From Curvibacter sp. (GTDB lineage: Bacteria; Pseudomonadota; Gammaproteobacteria; Burkholderiales; Burkholderiaceae_C): a stretch of DNA of 13,778 nt. A program made the translations under genes and the position numbers. The notes beneath the pieces were generated by a model, which was not told the origin of the DNA, made no database searches, and saw only the letters and a list, made by a program, of their open reading frames with translations. The stretch covers positions 1 to 13,778 of the forward strand of contig DNQP01000246.1 of NCBI GenBank assembly GCA_003500955.1, given 5' to 3'. Every line of letters begins with the position of its first letter. The stretch's first letter is position 1. Below, one piece after another: positions 1 through 6,002 of the stretch.

Positions 1-441
1 CTGGCTCACGGGACGCAGGAAGTCGATGACCTCATGCGAGGCTATGCCCGGCTCGATGCGTACCCGGAATGCGAAGCCGTGTTGAAGGCGGTGAAGGCGC
101 GGGGGCTGAAGACGGCCATCCTATCAAACGGCTCGCCCGACATGCTGAAAGTGGCCGCTGACAGCTCAGGCCTGGCCCCTTGGCTGGATCATGTAATTTC
201 CGTCGACTCCACCCGGCAGTACAAGACCAGCCCCGTCTGTTACGCGCTCGCCTCCCAGACCTTGCAGGTGCCCACGGAATCCCTGATGTTCGTTTCATCG
301 AACGCCTGGGACGCCATGGGGGCGACCTGGTACGGATTTCGAACTTGTTGGGTCAACCGGCAGAATCTGCCGCCAGAAGCGATAGGCTTGCCGCCGCACC
401 ATACCTGCCGCACGCTTGATGGGCTGATCGACCAGCTCTGA
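1..441 (+). CDS. Haloacid dehalogenase, type II (5' truncated)
   Basis: This is the C-terminal part of an (S)-2-haloacid dehalogenase (HAD superfamily), which hydrolyses 2-haloalkanoic acids to 2-hydroxy acids in the cytoplasm. The frame is open from the first base, so the start and the nucleophilic Asp motif lie outside the window. Visible motifs are ILSNGSPDML (HAD motif II with the Ser and Asn of type II dehalogenases), QYKTSP (the motif III lysine) and FVSSNAWDAMGA (the family signature with the acidic motif IV residue), followed by a Gly-Phe-x-Thr-x-Trp-Val-Asn-Arg strand. The remaining length up to the TGA at 439-441 fits the normal C-terminus of the family. The methionine encoded at 34 is internal. 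The next gene lies 60 bp downstream on the same strand, with no obvious functional link. Confident to family; the actual substrate cannot be told from this fragment. Confidence 0.9.
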   Translation: MAHGTQEVDDLMRGYARLDAYPECEAVLKAVKARGLKTAILSNGSPDMLKVAADSSGLAPWLDHVISVDSTRQYKTSPVCYALASQTLQVPTESLMFVSSNAWDAMGATWYGFRTCWVNRQNLPPEAIGLPPHHTCRTLDGLIDQL

Positions 442-501
442 CGCACGCACAGCCGCTTGGCATGAAGTCACCCGCCCTCAGACAAGACAAGGCCTCTTGA
501 A

Positions 502-738
502 GTGACGACCTCGACGGCGAAGGCCCTGGTGCTGACTGCTCTTTCCCCGAAGATCCGCCGGAGCGCCACCAAGGTGGCCCTCCTGGTCGGGAGTGTGCTC
601 AACCTCATCAACCAGGGAGACGCAATTTTGGGTCCTGCGGAAATTTCGTGGGTTCACGTGGCACTCAACTTTTTCGTCCCCTTTTGCGTCTCCAGCTATA
701 GCGCTGCAAGGAATCAGGTCAGTCGCAATGACGGCTGA
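502..738 (+). CDS. nrtS: NrtS-like small nitrate/nitrite transporter
   Basis: A 78-residue membrane protein resembling the NrtS family, described as small bispecific nitrate/nitrite transporters of the inner membrane. Two hydrophobic segments are visible: roughly residues 24-45, containing the family-like LNLINQGD stretch, and roughly residues 48-68 (WVHVALNFFVPFCVSSY). The start is GTG at 502. No ATG occurs in frame between the in-frame stop at 463-465 and this codon, and an AAGG sequence ending at 492 is a weak ribosome-binding site 9 bases upstream. The stop TGA (736-738) directly abuts the stop of the convergent araC-type gene. No nitrate reductase genes are near. The family call rests on the LNxINQGD motif, size and topology recalled from the family, so an alternative is simply an uncharacterised small membrane protein. 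Confidence 0.72.
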   Translation: MTTSTAKALVLTALSPKIRRSATKVALLVGSVLNLINQGDAILGPAEISWVHVALNFFVPFCVSSYSAARNQVSRNDG

Positions 739-1593
739 TCAAGCGGAGTTCACCGAACTGCCGTCTTTGACGGAGTCAGCAATCGCGCGGGACGCCATCC
801 AGTCAGTCGGCGCTTGCCCCAACCGCCGTGTGAACGCGCGGGTAAGGGCTGCTGGGCTCCGATAGCCGACAGAACCGGCAATGGACTTAATGGGACGCCG
901 CTTCTCAAGAAGTGTTTGAGCCAGTGCCAATCGCCAATCGGTCAGGTATTCGAGGGGCGGAACGCCGACCGTTTCGCGAAAGTGATGCGCAAAACGTGCC
1001 CGCGACATCCCCGCCTCGTCGGCCAGATCTTCCAAGGTCCAGTTGCACTCTGGTCGCTCGTGCATTGCGACCAAGGCCTTGGCCAAGCGACTGTCTGCAA
1101 GAGCGCCCAATATTCCGGCCTTGCCCTGATCACTTTCCATGAGGTATCGAAGCAAGACAACGAGAAAGTACCCCGCCAAGCTATCGAGAGCTGCCCGATG
1201 GCCGCATCGACGATGGGCAGCTTCTTCAAACAGCAGATGCAATGCCGGAGCTAGGGTGTTCGCTTTTTCAGCAGGTATCACCTGAACGGCTGGAATAGAT
1301 CGAAATAAGGGATCCAGCGATCCTTGCCCGAGTTGTACGCGCGCACATACCAGATCAATCCCTCGAGAGCCCGGAAGGATCTGGTGAGGGGTAGGTTGGG
1401 GCAAGAACACCACAGCAGGCTCGGTCACGGCGATCGTGCGACCGTCTTGTAGGAGCAACTCCATGGTGCCTGACCTCAACAAGTGCAGGTGCCCACCATC
1501 CCCGTCAAAGCTGACGGCCTCGCAGAGATTGCCTGTGAAGAATACCTCTGCCTTGGGTGTAAAGCGGGAGAACAGCGAACTTAGTCGATCCAT
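739..1593 (-). CDS. AraC-family transcriptional regulator, cupin_6 type
   Basis: A 284-residue transcriptional regulator. Residues about 1-170 form the cupin_6/AraC_binding_2 type sensor domain (start MDRLSSLFSRF, then a beta-rich region with PTPH near residue 70). Residues about 185-270 form the AraC DNA-binding domain with two helix-turn-helix units: WTLEDLADEAGMSRARFAHHF, and IKSIAGSVGYRSPAALTRAF followed by the usual LGQAPTDW ending. An upstream ATG at 1714-1716 would add 41 residues. It was rejected because the added stretch lies outside the domain and would run across the shared promoter region into the divergent gene at 1692. Members of this subfamily commonly control an adjacent divergent oxidoreductase or peroxidase gene, so the AhpD-like gene at 1692 is the likely target. 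The effector is unknown. Confidence 0.88.
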   Translation of the reverse strand: MDRLSSLFSRFTPKAEVFFTGNLCEAVSFDGDGGHLHLLRSGTMELLLQDGRTIAVTEPAVVFLPQPTPHQILPGSRGIDLVCARVQLGQGSLDPLFRSIPAVQVIPAEKANTLAPALHLLFEEAAHRRCGHRAALDSLAGYFLVVLLRYLMESDQGKAGILGALADSRLAKALVAMHERPECNWTLEDLADEAGMSRARFAHHFRETVGVPPLEYLTDWRLALAQTLLEKRRPIKSIAGSVGYRSPAALTRAFTRRLGQAPTDWMASRAIADSVKDGSSVNSA

Positions 1594-1618
1594 GATACTT
1601 TCGGCAATCTGAATGAGA

Positions 1619-1646
1619 TTTAAATATCCCAATCGTATCAGATAAT
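1619..1646 (+). promoter_or_regulatory. Candidate promoter of the AhpD-like/thioredoxin-like unit
   Basis: TTTAAA (1619-1624, four of six matches to the -35 consensus), a 16-base spacer, then GATAAT (1641-1646, five of six matches to the -10 consensus). This sits in the only clearly AT-rich stretch of the neighbourhood. The predicted start is near 1653, at the left arm of the inverted repeat 1653-1669. TATC-A-GATA (1636-1644) is a further short palindrome overlapping the -10 element. Confidence 0.4.
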
Positions 1647-1651
1647 GTGAA
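1623..1651 (-). promoter_or_regulatory. Candidate promoter of the AraC-type gene
   Basis: Read on the minus strand, TTCACA (positions 1651-1646, one mismatch to the -35 consensus) lies 17 bases before GATATT (1628-1623, four of six matches to the -10 consensus). The implied start site is near 1616, giving a leader of about 23 bases before the ATG at 1593. It overlaps the candidate forward promoter, so the two transcripts would compete for polymerase. This is pattern matching only. Confidence 0.4.
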
Positions 1652-1652
1652 C

Positions 1653-1669
1653 CGTGCACTTTCAGCACG
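1653..1669. repeat. Inverted repeat CGTGC-N7-GCACG, possible operator
   Basis: Perfect 5-base arms, CGTGC (1653-1657) and GCACG (1665-1669), separated by seven bases. It lies between the candidate start site and the ATG at 1692, where a bound regulator could block transcription. The arms are short and AraC proteins usually bind direct repeats, so its role is open. It could also form a weak hairpin in the leader RNA. Confidence 0.3.
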
Positions 1670-1681
1670 TCACCCCTCACC

Positions 1682-1685
1682 GGAG
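1682..1685 (+). promoter_or_regulatory. Ribosome-binding site fixing the start at 1692
   Basis: GGAG lies 6 bases before the ATG at 1692. The in-frame upstream ATG at 1647 has no comparable site and would add a 15-residue tail unrelated to the AhpD-like domain, so 1692 is chosen. Confidence 0.65.
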
Positions 1686-1691
1686 AAAAAA

Positions 1692-2231
1692 ATGGCTCGA
1701 ATTCAACCCCTAGCACTTGAAGCTGCTGACCCCACCACCGCGGCCACGCTTCAAGCAGTCAAGACCAAAATCGGCATGGTGCCCAACCTTTTCGCCACGC
1801 TGGCACGCGCACCAGCCGCACTCAACGGCTACCTGGCCTTGTCGGATGCCTTATCCAAAGGTCGACTGAGCGCGCGCCAACGCGAGATCGTCGCACTCAC
1901 CGTGGCTCAAGCTAACCAGTGCCAGTACTGCCTGTCGGCGCATACGCTCATCGGCAAGGGCGCCGGGCTCTCGGACGACGCGATCCGGGATGCGCGAGCG
2001 GGCAAATCATCCGATCCTCAAGACCATGCAATCGCGGTACTGGCATCAAAATTGATAAAGCAGCAGGGAAACCTGAGTCAAGCCGATCTGAATACTTCAC
2101 ACGCAGCAGGCATTGATGAAGGACTTGTGCTGGAGATCGTCGTCAATGTTGCGTTCAATGTACTGACCAACTACACGAATCATGTCGCTGAAACCGACAT
2201 TGACTTCCCGGTGGTTCAAATGGCTCTTTGA
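1692..2231 (+). CDS. AhpD-like carboxymuconolactone decarboxylase family peroxidase
   Basis: A 179-residue cytoplasmic protein of the carboxymuconolactone decarboxylase/AhpD superfamily, in the subgroup usually annotated as peroxidase-related or alkylhydroperoxidase domain proteins. The catalytic set is visible with AhpD spacing: Glu65, Cys77-x-x-Cys80 and His84 (motif QCQYCLSAH), matching the Glu-x11-Cys-x2-Cys-x3-His arrangement of AhpD. These residues relay electrons from a thiol partner to reduce a peroxide or disulfide. The ATG at 1692 has a GGAG site 6 bases upstream. The final A of the stop TGA is the first base of the start codon of the thioredoxin-like gene, so the two are translationally coupled, and that neighbour is an obvious candidate electron donor. 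Expression is probably controlled by the divergent AraC-type regulator. The physiological substrate is not known. Confidence 0.88.
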   Translation: MARIQPLALEAADPTTAATLQAVKTKIGMVPNLFATLARAPAALNGYLALSDALSKGRLSARQREIVALTVAQANQCQYCLSAHTLIGKGAGLSDDAIRDARAGKSSDPQDHAIAVLASKLIKQQGNLSQADLNTSHAAGIDEGLVLEIVVNVAFNVLTNYTNHVAETDIDFPVVQMAL

Positions 2232-2665
2232 TGAATGACAATGGGGCTCTGTGCCCCGTTGTGCACGACTTTTCAGAACCACGACTAGAGATCAGCCCAC
2301 ATTTGCAGCCTTCATTTATGACCTCAGGAAGCGTCGTCGTACTCTGCGCTGAATGGTGTGGTGTCTGCCGGGAATTCAAAGATCCGTTTGAGGAACTGGG
2401 ACGCGCATTACCCGACTGGCGCTTTGGGTGGGTTGACATTGAGGCCCACGCTGCCACGGAAGATGTCGAGTTGGAATCGCTGCCCTCGCTGATAGTGACT
2501 GGGCCAGACGGAAAAGTGATCTTTCTGGGACCAGTGGTACCACGACCAAGTACCGTCGACCAGTTGCTCCGTGGCCTTAAAAACCACAGTCCCCTCGCAC
2601 TTTCTCAAGCTGATGCGCTGTGGATAAATGCAGTGCTCGAAACCATCCGAGATACCCACGGATGA
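2231..2665 (+). CDS. Thioredoxin-like protein with WCGVC active site
   Basis: A 144-residue thioredoxin-fold protein. The active site is Trp42-Cys43-Gly44-Val45-Cys46 after a beta strand (VVVLCAEW), and the cis-proline is Pro85 in SLPSL. The C-terminal extension after about residue 115 (LALSQADALWINAVLETI) is outside the core fold. No signal peptide is visible, so it is cytoplasmic. The motif is CGVC rather than the CGPC of canonical thioredoxin, which normally shifts the redox potential. It overlaps the AhpD-like gene by one base (TGATG) and probably serves it. The start is taken as ATG 2231; a TTG at 2228 just before it is also possible. It converges on the glutathione reductase gene with 54 bp between the stops, in which no clear terminator hairpin was found. 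Confidence 0.85.
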   Translation: MNDNGALCPVVHDFSEPRLEISPHLQPSFMTSGSVVVLCAEWCGVCREFKDPFEELGRALPDWRFGWVDIEAHAATEDVELESLPSLIVTGPDGKVIFLGPVVPRPSTVDQLLRGLKNHSPLALSQADALWINAVLETIRDTHG

Positions 2666-2719
2666 GCAAAGCAGGGAGTCCAGATTAGGTCATGTACCCC
2701 AAAACATTTGCGCAAGCCA

Positions 2720-4120
2720 TCAACGAACCGGCTCGCGCATCGTCACGAACTCCTCGGCCACTGTTGGGTGGATACCCAAGGTGCCGTCGAATACGGATTT
2801 GGTGGCGCCAGCTCGCATGGCCACGGCAAATCCCTGCACGATCTCACCTGCGTCTGATCCGACCATGTGCAGGCCAACCACACGATCTGTGCCGGCATCG
2901 ACCACCAGCTTCATCAAGGTACGCTCGGTGCTGCCGCTCAGGGTGTGGCGCAAGGCGCGGAACTCAGAACGAAACACCAGGACGTCGCTGAACTGTTGCC
3001 GGGCCTGCACCTCAGTCAAGCCTACGGTGCCGACATTCGGGTGCGTGAAGACCGCTGTCGGGATCAGCGCGTAATCCATCTGCCGCGGGAGTTTTCCGGC
3101 GACAGGGCCGAACAAGTGGTCGACCAACTGCATGGATTCACCCAGCGCTGCCGGCGTCAACTGCACGCGGGCCGTCACATCGCCCACGGCATACACATTC
3201 GGTACATTGGTACGGTAGCTGGCGTCCACCACGATGGCGCCCTCACCCGATTGGGCCACGCCCGCGGCCTCCAGCCCCAGTCCCCGCACATTCGGCACAC
3301 GGCCGGTGGCGTACAGCACGGCATCCGCCACGACATGGCCGCCATCTTCCAGCAGCACGTGCAGCCCATCGGCTTCGCGGGTGATGCGCCGCACATCGGC
3401 GTTTAGCCGCAAATCCACGCCGTGCTTGCGCATTTCCTGGGCGGTGAAATGCCGGACTTCCTCATCAAATCCCCGCAGCACCTGAACACCCCGGTACATC
3501 TGGGTCACCTGGCTACCCAGGCCTTGAAAGATGGAGGCGAATTCGCAGGCGATGTAGCCGCCGCCCACAATCAGCAGGCGCGCCGGGAAAGGGTCCAGAT
3601 CGAACAACTCGTTGGAGGTGATGACGAACTCGCGCCCATGAAAATCGGGTACGTTAGGGGTGCCGCCGGTGGCGATCAGGAATCGTTCGGCGGTCAGGGT
3701 TTGGTGGTGGGTTGAGCCATCGGCATTCAAAAGGGCCAGGCGCACCGTATGGGCATCGAGCAGTTGCGCACGGCCATGGAGCACGGTCACGCCTGCACCG
3801 CGAAGCAGTTGGTCGTAAATATCATTAAGGCGTGCAATCTCCTGCGCCCGCCGGGCTTTGAGGAGACCCCAGTCGAGGGTGGGTGTCTCGGATTGCCAGC
3901 CATAGCCCCGGGCCTCGACAGCCGCCTGCGCATAGTGAGCGGCGTAGCTATACAACTTCTTGGGGATGCAGCCGACGTTGACGCAGGTGCCACCAAGACC
4001 GGCCACTCCTTGCGCTTCTGCCAAGGCGACACGGACCCCTCGCTGGGCAGCCAGGCGTGCAGCCCGCACGCCGCCGCTGCCACCGCCAATGACAAAGAAA
4101 TCAAAATCGTATGCGCTCAT
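2720..4120 (-). CDS. gor: Glutathione-disulfide reductase
   Basis: A 466-residue NADPH-dependent flavoenzyme that reduces glutathione disulfide to glutathione in the cytoplasm. It has an FAD dinucleotide-binding motif (GGGSGG, residues 12-17), the redox-active pair Cys46 and Cys51 (GGTCVNVGCIPKK), an NADPH-binding GGGYIACEFAS motif followed by the two arginines of a Y-R-x4-L-R-G-F-D segment expected for NADPH preference, an AVGDV FAD-binding site, and a C-terminal HPTVAEE with catalytic His451 and Glu456. Length is typical. The ATG at 4120 is preferred over one 30 codons upstream because the GR fold begins at once (MSAYDFDFFVIGGG). It lies 65 bp downstream of the mtnP-like gene on the same strand and may share its transcript or use the weak promoter at 4139-4144. 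Glutathione supply would suit methylarsenical reduction, but the enzyme is a general housekeeping type. Confidence 0.93.
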   Translation of the reverse strand: MSAYDFDFFVIGGGSGGVRAARLAAQRGVRVALAEAQGVAGLGGTCVNVGCIPKKLYSYAAHYAQAAVEARGYGWQSETPTLDWGLLKARRAQEIARLNDIYDQLLRGAGVTVLHGRAQLLDAHTVRLALLNADGSTHHQTLTAERFLIATGGTPNVPDFHGREFVITSNELFDLDPFPARLLIVGGGYIACEFASIFQGLGSQVTQMYRGVQVLRGFDEEVRHFTAQEMRKHGVDLRLNADVRRITREADGLHVLLEDGGHVVADAVLYATGRVPNVRGLGLEAAGVAQSGEGAIVVDASYRTNVPNVYAVGDVTARVQLTPAALGESMQLVDHLFGPVAGKLPRQMDYALIPTAVFTHPNVGTVGLTEVQARQQFSDVLVFRSEFRALRHTLSGSTERTLMKLVVDAGTDRVVGLHMVGSDAGEIVQGFAVAMRAGATKSVFDGTLGIHPTVAEEFVTMREPVR

Positions 4121-4127
4121 GTGACTG

Positions 4128-4138
4128 CCAAGCCTTGG
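4128..4138. repeat. Short palindrome CCAAG-C-CTTGG upstream of gor
   Basis: A perfect palindrome with five-base arms lies 8 bases before the gor start. It includes the only Shine-Dalgarno-like AAGG of this gene, so a hairpin or bound protein here could affect gor translation. It is short and may be chance. Confidence 0.25.
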
Positions 4139-4144
4139 TTTATA
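4139..4144 (-). promoter_or_regulatory. Possible -10 element for gor
   Basis: TATAAA on the minus strand, in an AT-rich patch of the 65-bp gap between the mtnP-like gene and gor. The hexamer 17 bases upstream (CAGTCA) matches the -35 consensus at only three positions. Weak evidence for an independent gor promoter. Confidence 0.25.
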
Positions 4145-4185
4145 AAAATCTTCAGTTGTGATGACTGTCTGTCGGGCCACCTCTC

Positions 4186-5031
4186 TCACCGGCGCAGTAC
4201 GTCCAGCCACAGCTTCTGTTCTTCCGTCAATGCCGTGTCGGGGGTGAGCATGGCGCTGCCCAGCGCAGAGCGAATGGCCGCCTCTGGTTCGGGCAGCGCT
4301 TGTGACAGCAAGGCATCTAGCACCTTGGCTGCCTTCTTTAAGGTGGATCCGTATAACTCGAAGATCGACGCCACGTTGACGTGCTGTGACGGATCCTCCA
4401 GCCAGCAGTCATAGTCGGTGACCAGGCCCACCGTGGCATAGGCCATCTGGGCCTCCCGGGCCAGGAAGGCCTCGGGGACGTTGGTCATGCCCACCAGGTG
4501 GCAGCCAGCCTGGCGCAGGAAGTGGCTCTCGGCCTGGGTGCCCAGGCGCGGTCCCTCGACGCAGGCGTAGGTGAGTCCGCGATGGACTTTCAGGTCACAC
4601 CGGGCGGCAGCTGAATGCACCGTATCGACCAGTACGGCGCTGACGGGTTTCGCCGTCGACACATGGGCCGCCACGCCCCCGCCGAAAAAGGTGCGCTGGC
4701 GCTGACCCCGGGTCCAGTCGAAATACTGCTCCGGTATCGCGAGGTCCCCCGGCCGGATTTCGAGCGCCAGGCTGCCCACCGCCGAAAAGCCCAGGAGCAT
4801 GGTGGCGCCAGCCCGCTTCAAGGCAAACACGTTGGCGCGGTAGTTGACCTCGTGCGGCAGCAGCCGGTGCCCTGCGCCATGCCGCGCCAGGAATAGCACC
4901 TCGTTCGACCTCAGCCGGCCACGCAGGACCTCGCCGGAGGGATCGCCGAAAGGCGTCGTGTCCCGGGAACGATGGGTGATCTCGAGACCCGGAAGTTCAT
5001 AGAGGCCGGTGCCTCCGACGATGGCGAGCAT
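4186..5031 (-). CDS. mtnP: S-methyl-5'-thioadenosine phosphorylase homologue, operon-borne
   Basis: A 281-residue PNP/MTAP-family phosphorylase, close to the usual MTAP length. MTAP cleaves methylthioadenosine with phosphate to adenine and methylthioribose-1-phosphate. Visible sites are GGTGL (residues 6-10), the phosphate-binding Arg50-His51-Gly52 and PHEVNYRAN (59-67), GPRLGT (160-165), Met182-Thr183-Asn184, and Thr205-Asp206-Tyr207-Asp208-Cys209-Trp210. The last motif carries the two aspartates that recognise adenine in MTAP and argues against a thioinosine phosphorylase. The ATG at 5031 has an AGGAGG site, and the preceding in-frame stretch is GC-rich shadow coding. The gene is the tenth of a coupled operon, 2 bp after the phosphoesterase-like gene. 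No methionine-salvage gene is adjacent, and the context suggests an adenosine with another 5' group (see findings). Family certain; exact substrate not. Confidence 0.88.
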   Translation of the reverse strand: MLAIVGGTGLYELPGLEITHRSRDTTPFGDPSGEVLRGRLRSNEVLFLARHGAGHRLLPHEVNYRANVFALKRAGATMLLGFSAVGSLALEIRPGDLAIPEQYFDWTRGQRQRTFFGGGVAAHVSTAKPVSAVLVDTVHSAAARCDLKVHRGLTYACVEGPRLGTQAESHFLRQAGCHLVGMTNVPEAFLAREAQMAYATVGLVTDYDCWLEDPSQHVNVASIFELYGSTLKKAAKVLDALLSQALPEPEAAIRSALGSAMLTPDTALTEEQKLWLDVLRR

Positions 5032-5033
5032 GT

Positions 5034-6002
5034 TCAGTCCTCCTGGCGAATGACTTGATGGGGGTGGTAGTGCGGACCGCCCTCGATCCGTTCGAAATAC
5101 GACGCATGGGCATCGGTGCCGGCGGGCCATTGCGCCAGGAAGGCCAGTCGCACGGCGGCCGGATCGACCTCGATGGCCAGGGCATCGACGTGGAGCCCCC
5201 GATGCATCACGCTGGCGCGGCTGCCCTTCGCCTCGCATGGCCTGACTGCGATGCGCGTGACCAGGCCTGCCGGGTCACCCCGGAAATTCGGCATCCCCGC
5301 CGCGCCGTTGTTGAAGACCCAGCCCGGTGCGCGATGGGCGCCCAGGCCCAGGCGCTGGAACACGGGCAAACAGGTATGGCTGCTCGCGAACGCATCGACG
5401 TTCCCACGGTGGAACCAGTCCCGCACCCGATCGCGGTGGCTGGAATCGCGCAAATGCTCCTGCGCGAACCCCCAGCCCGCCAGCGACTGGGCGTCACCGT
5501 GGACAATCCCGATCCGACAGTCACCCACCTCGGCTGTCAGCCACATCGGCAAGTCCGACAAGGCGGCGCGCTGGCCGGGCGTGACGGCGCCGCGAAGCCG
5601 GCGCAGGATGCGATTCGACCGCTCCACCACCGCATCGCCCACCCAGTCGGGATAGGCGCAGCCGCAACCCGCATCGCCCCGCGGGTCAGGATCCGCCAAC
5701 TCGGTCTCCACGTTGCCCCGAAGTGCCGTGTGCGCCAGCACCGCCTGCTGTACGCGCGCAAACCGGGCCGGATCGGCGTCGAACCAGTGGAAGTCGCCGT
5801 TGAAGACGAGGCGCTTGCGGCCCTGCTCCGCATCGAAGAGCCGCAGGATTTCCAGCAAGGCCGACTCGTTGCCATAAAGCCCGCCGACGACATACAGGAC
5901 CTCCAGGTCACGCAGTGCAGCGGCCGGCGCTTGCCGGAAAACCTCGGGGCCGTAGTGGTAATGCAAGGGGCAGGTTCGTCCGGGGGTCGCGATAGTATCC
6001 AT
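5034..6002 (-). CDS. Metallophosphoesterase-like protein with altered metal ligands
   Basis: A 322-residue protein related to calcineurin-like/YfcE-type phosphoesterases. Recognisable landmarks are GGLYGN (residues 40-45, at the place of the usual D-x-H-G-N), NGDFHWFD (68-75), RGNVE (95-99, for GNHD/E), VHGD (167-170), SSHTC (207-211, for GHTH) and NNGAAGMPNF (231-240). Several normal metal ligands are therefore replaced: Asp and His of motif I by Gly and Tyr, the GNHD histidine by Val, and the last GHTH histidine by Cys. Asp70, Asp75, Asn97, His168 and His209 remain. A Cys-Gly-Cys (113-115) is also present. A phosphatase role is plausible but not assured. The ATG at 6002 has a GGAGA site, and the N-terminal CPLHYHYGPE looks like conserved protein, although this start lies 95 bp inside phnC. 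It ends 2 bp before the mtnP-like gene. No signal peptide. Confidence 0.75.
   Translation of the reverse strand: MDTIATPGRTCPLHYHYGPEVFRQAPAAALRDLEVLYVVGGLYGNESALLEILRLFDAEQGRKRLVFNGDFHWFDADPARFARVQQAVLAHTALRGNVETELADPDPRGDAGCGCAYPDWVGDAVVERSNRILRRLRGAVTPGQRAALSDLPMWLTAEVGDCRIGIVHGDAQSLAGWGFAQEHLRDSSHRDRVRDWFHRGNVDAFASSHTCLPVFQRLGLGAHRAPGWVFNNGAAGMPNFRGDPAGLVTRIAVRPCEAKGSRASVMHRGLHVDALAIEVDPAAVRLAFLAQWPAGTDAHASYFERIEGGPHYHPHQVIRQED
5039..5044 (-). promoter_or_regulatory. Strong ribosome-binding site of the mtnP-like gene
   Basis: AGGAGG on the minus strand with a 7-base spacer to the ATG at 5031. It sits inside the last codons of the phosphoesterase-like gene and decides the mtnP start against the long upstream in-frame extension. 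Confidence 0.75.

Noticed and set aside
1594..1716. Longer N-terminus for the AraC-type regulator (start at 1716)
   Set aside because: The added 41 residues fall outside the cupin domain and would overlap the divergent gene and its ribosome-binding site; ATG 1593 starts the domain directly.
2666..2719. Bidirectional terminator between the thioredoxin-like gene and gor
   Set aside because: Only TTGCGCAA (2708-2715) is self-complementary; the stem is too short, with no loop or U-tract.
4186..5031. S-methyl-5'-thioinosine phosphorylase (Pseudomonas type)
   Set aside because: The adenine-recognising Thr-Asp-Tyr-Asp-Cys-Trp motif of MTAP is intact, which the thioinosine enzymes lack.
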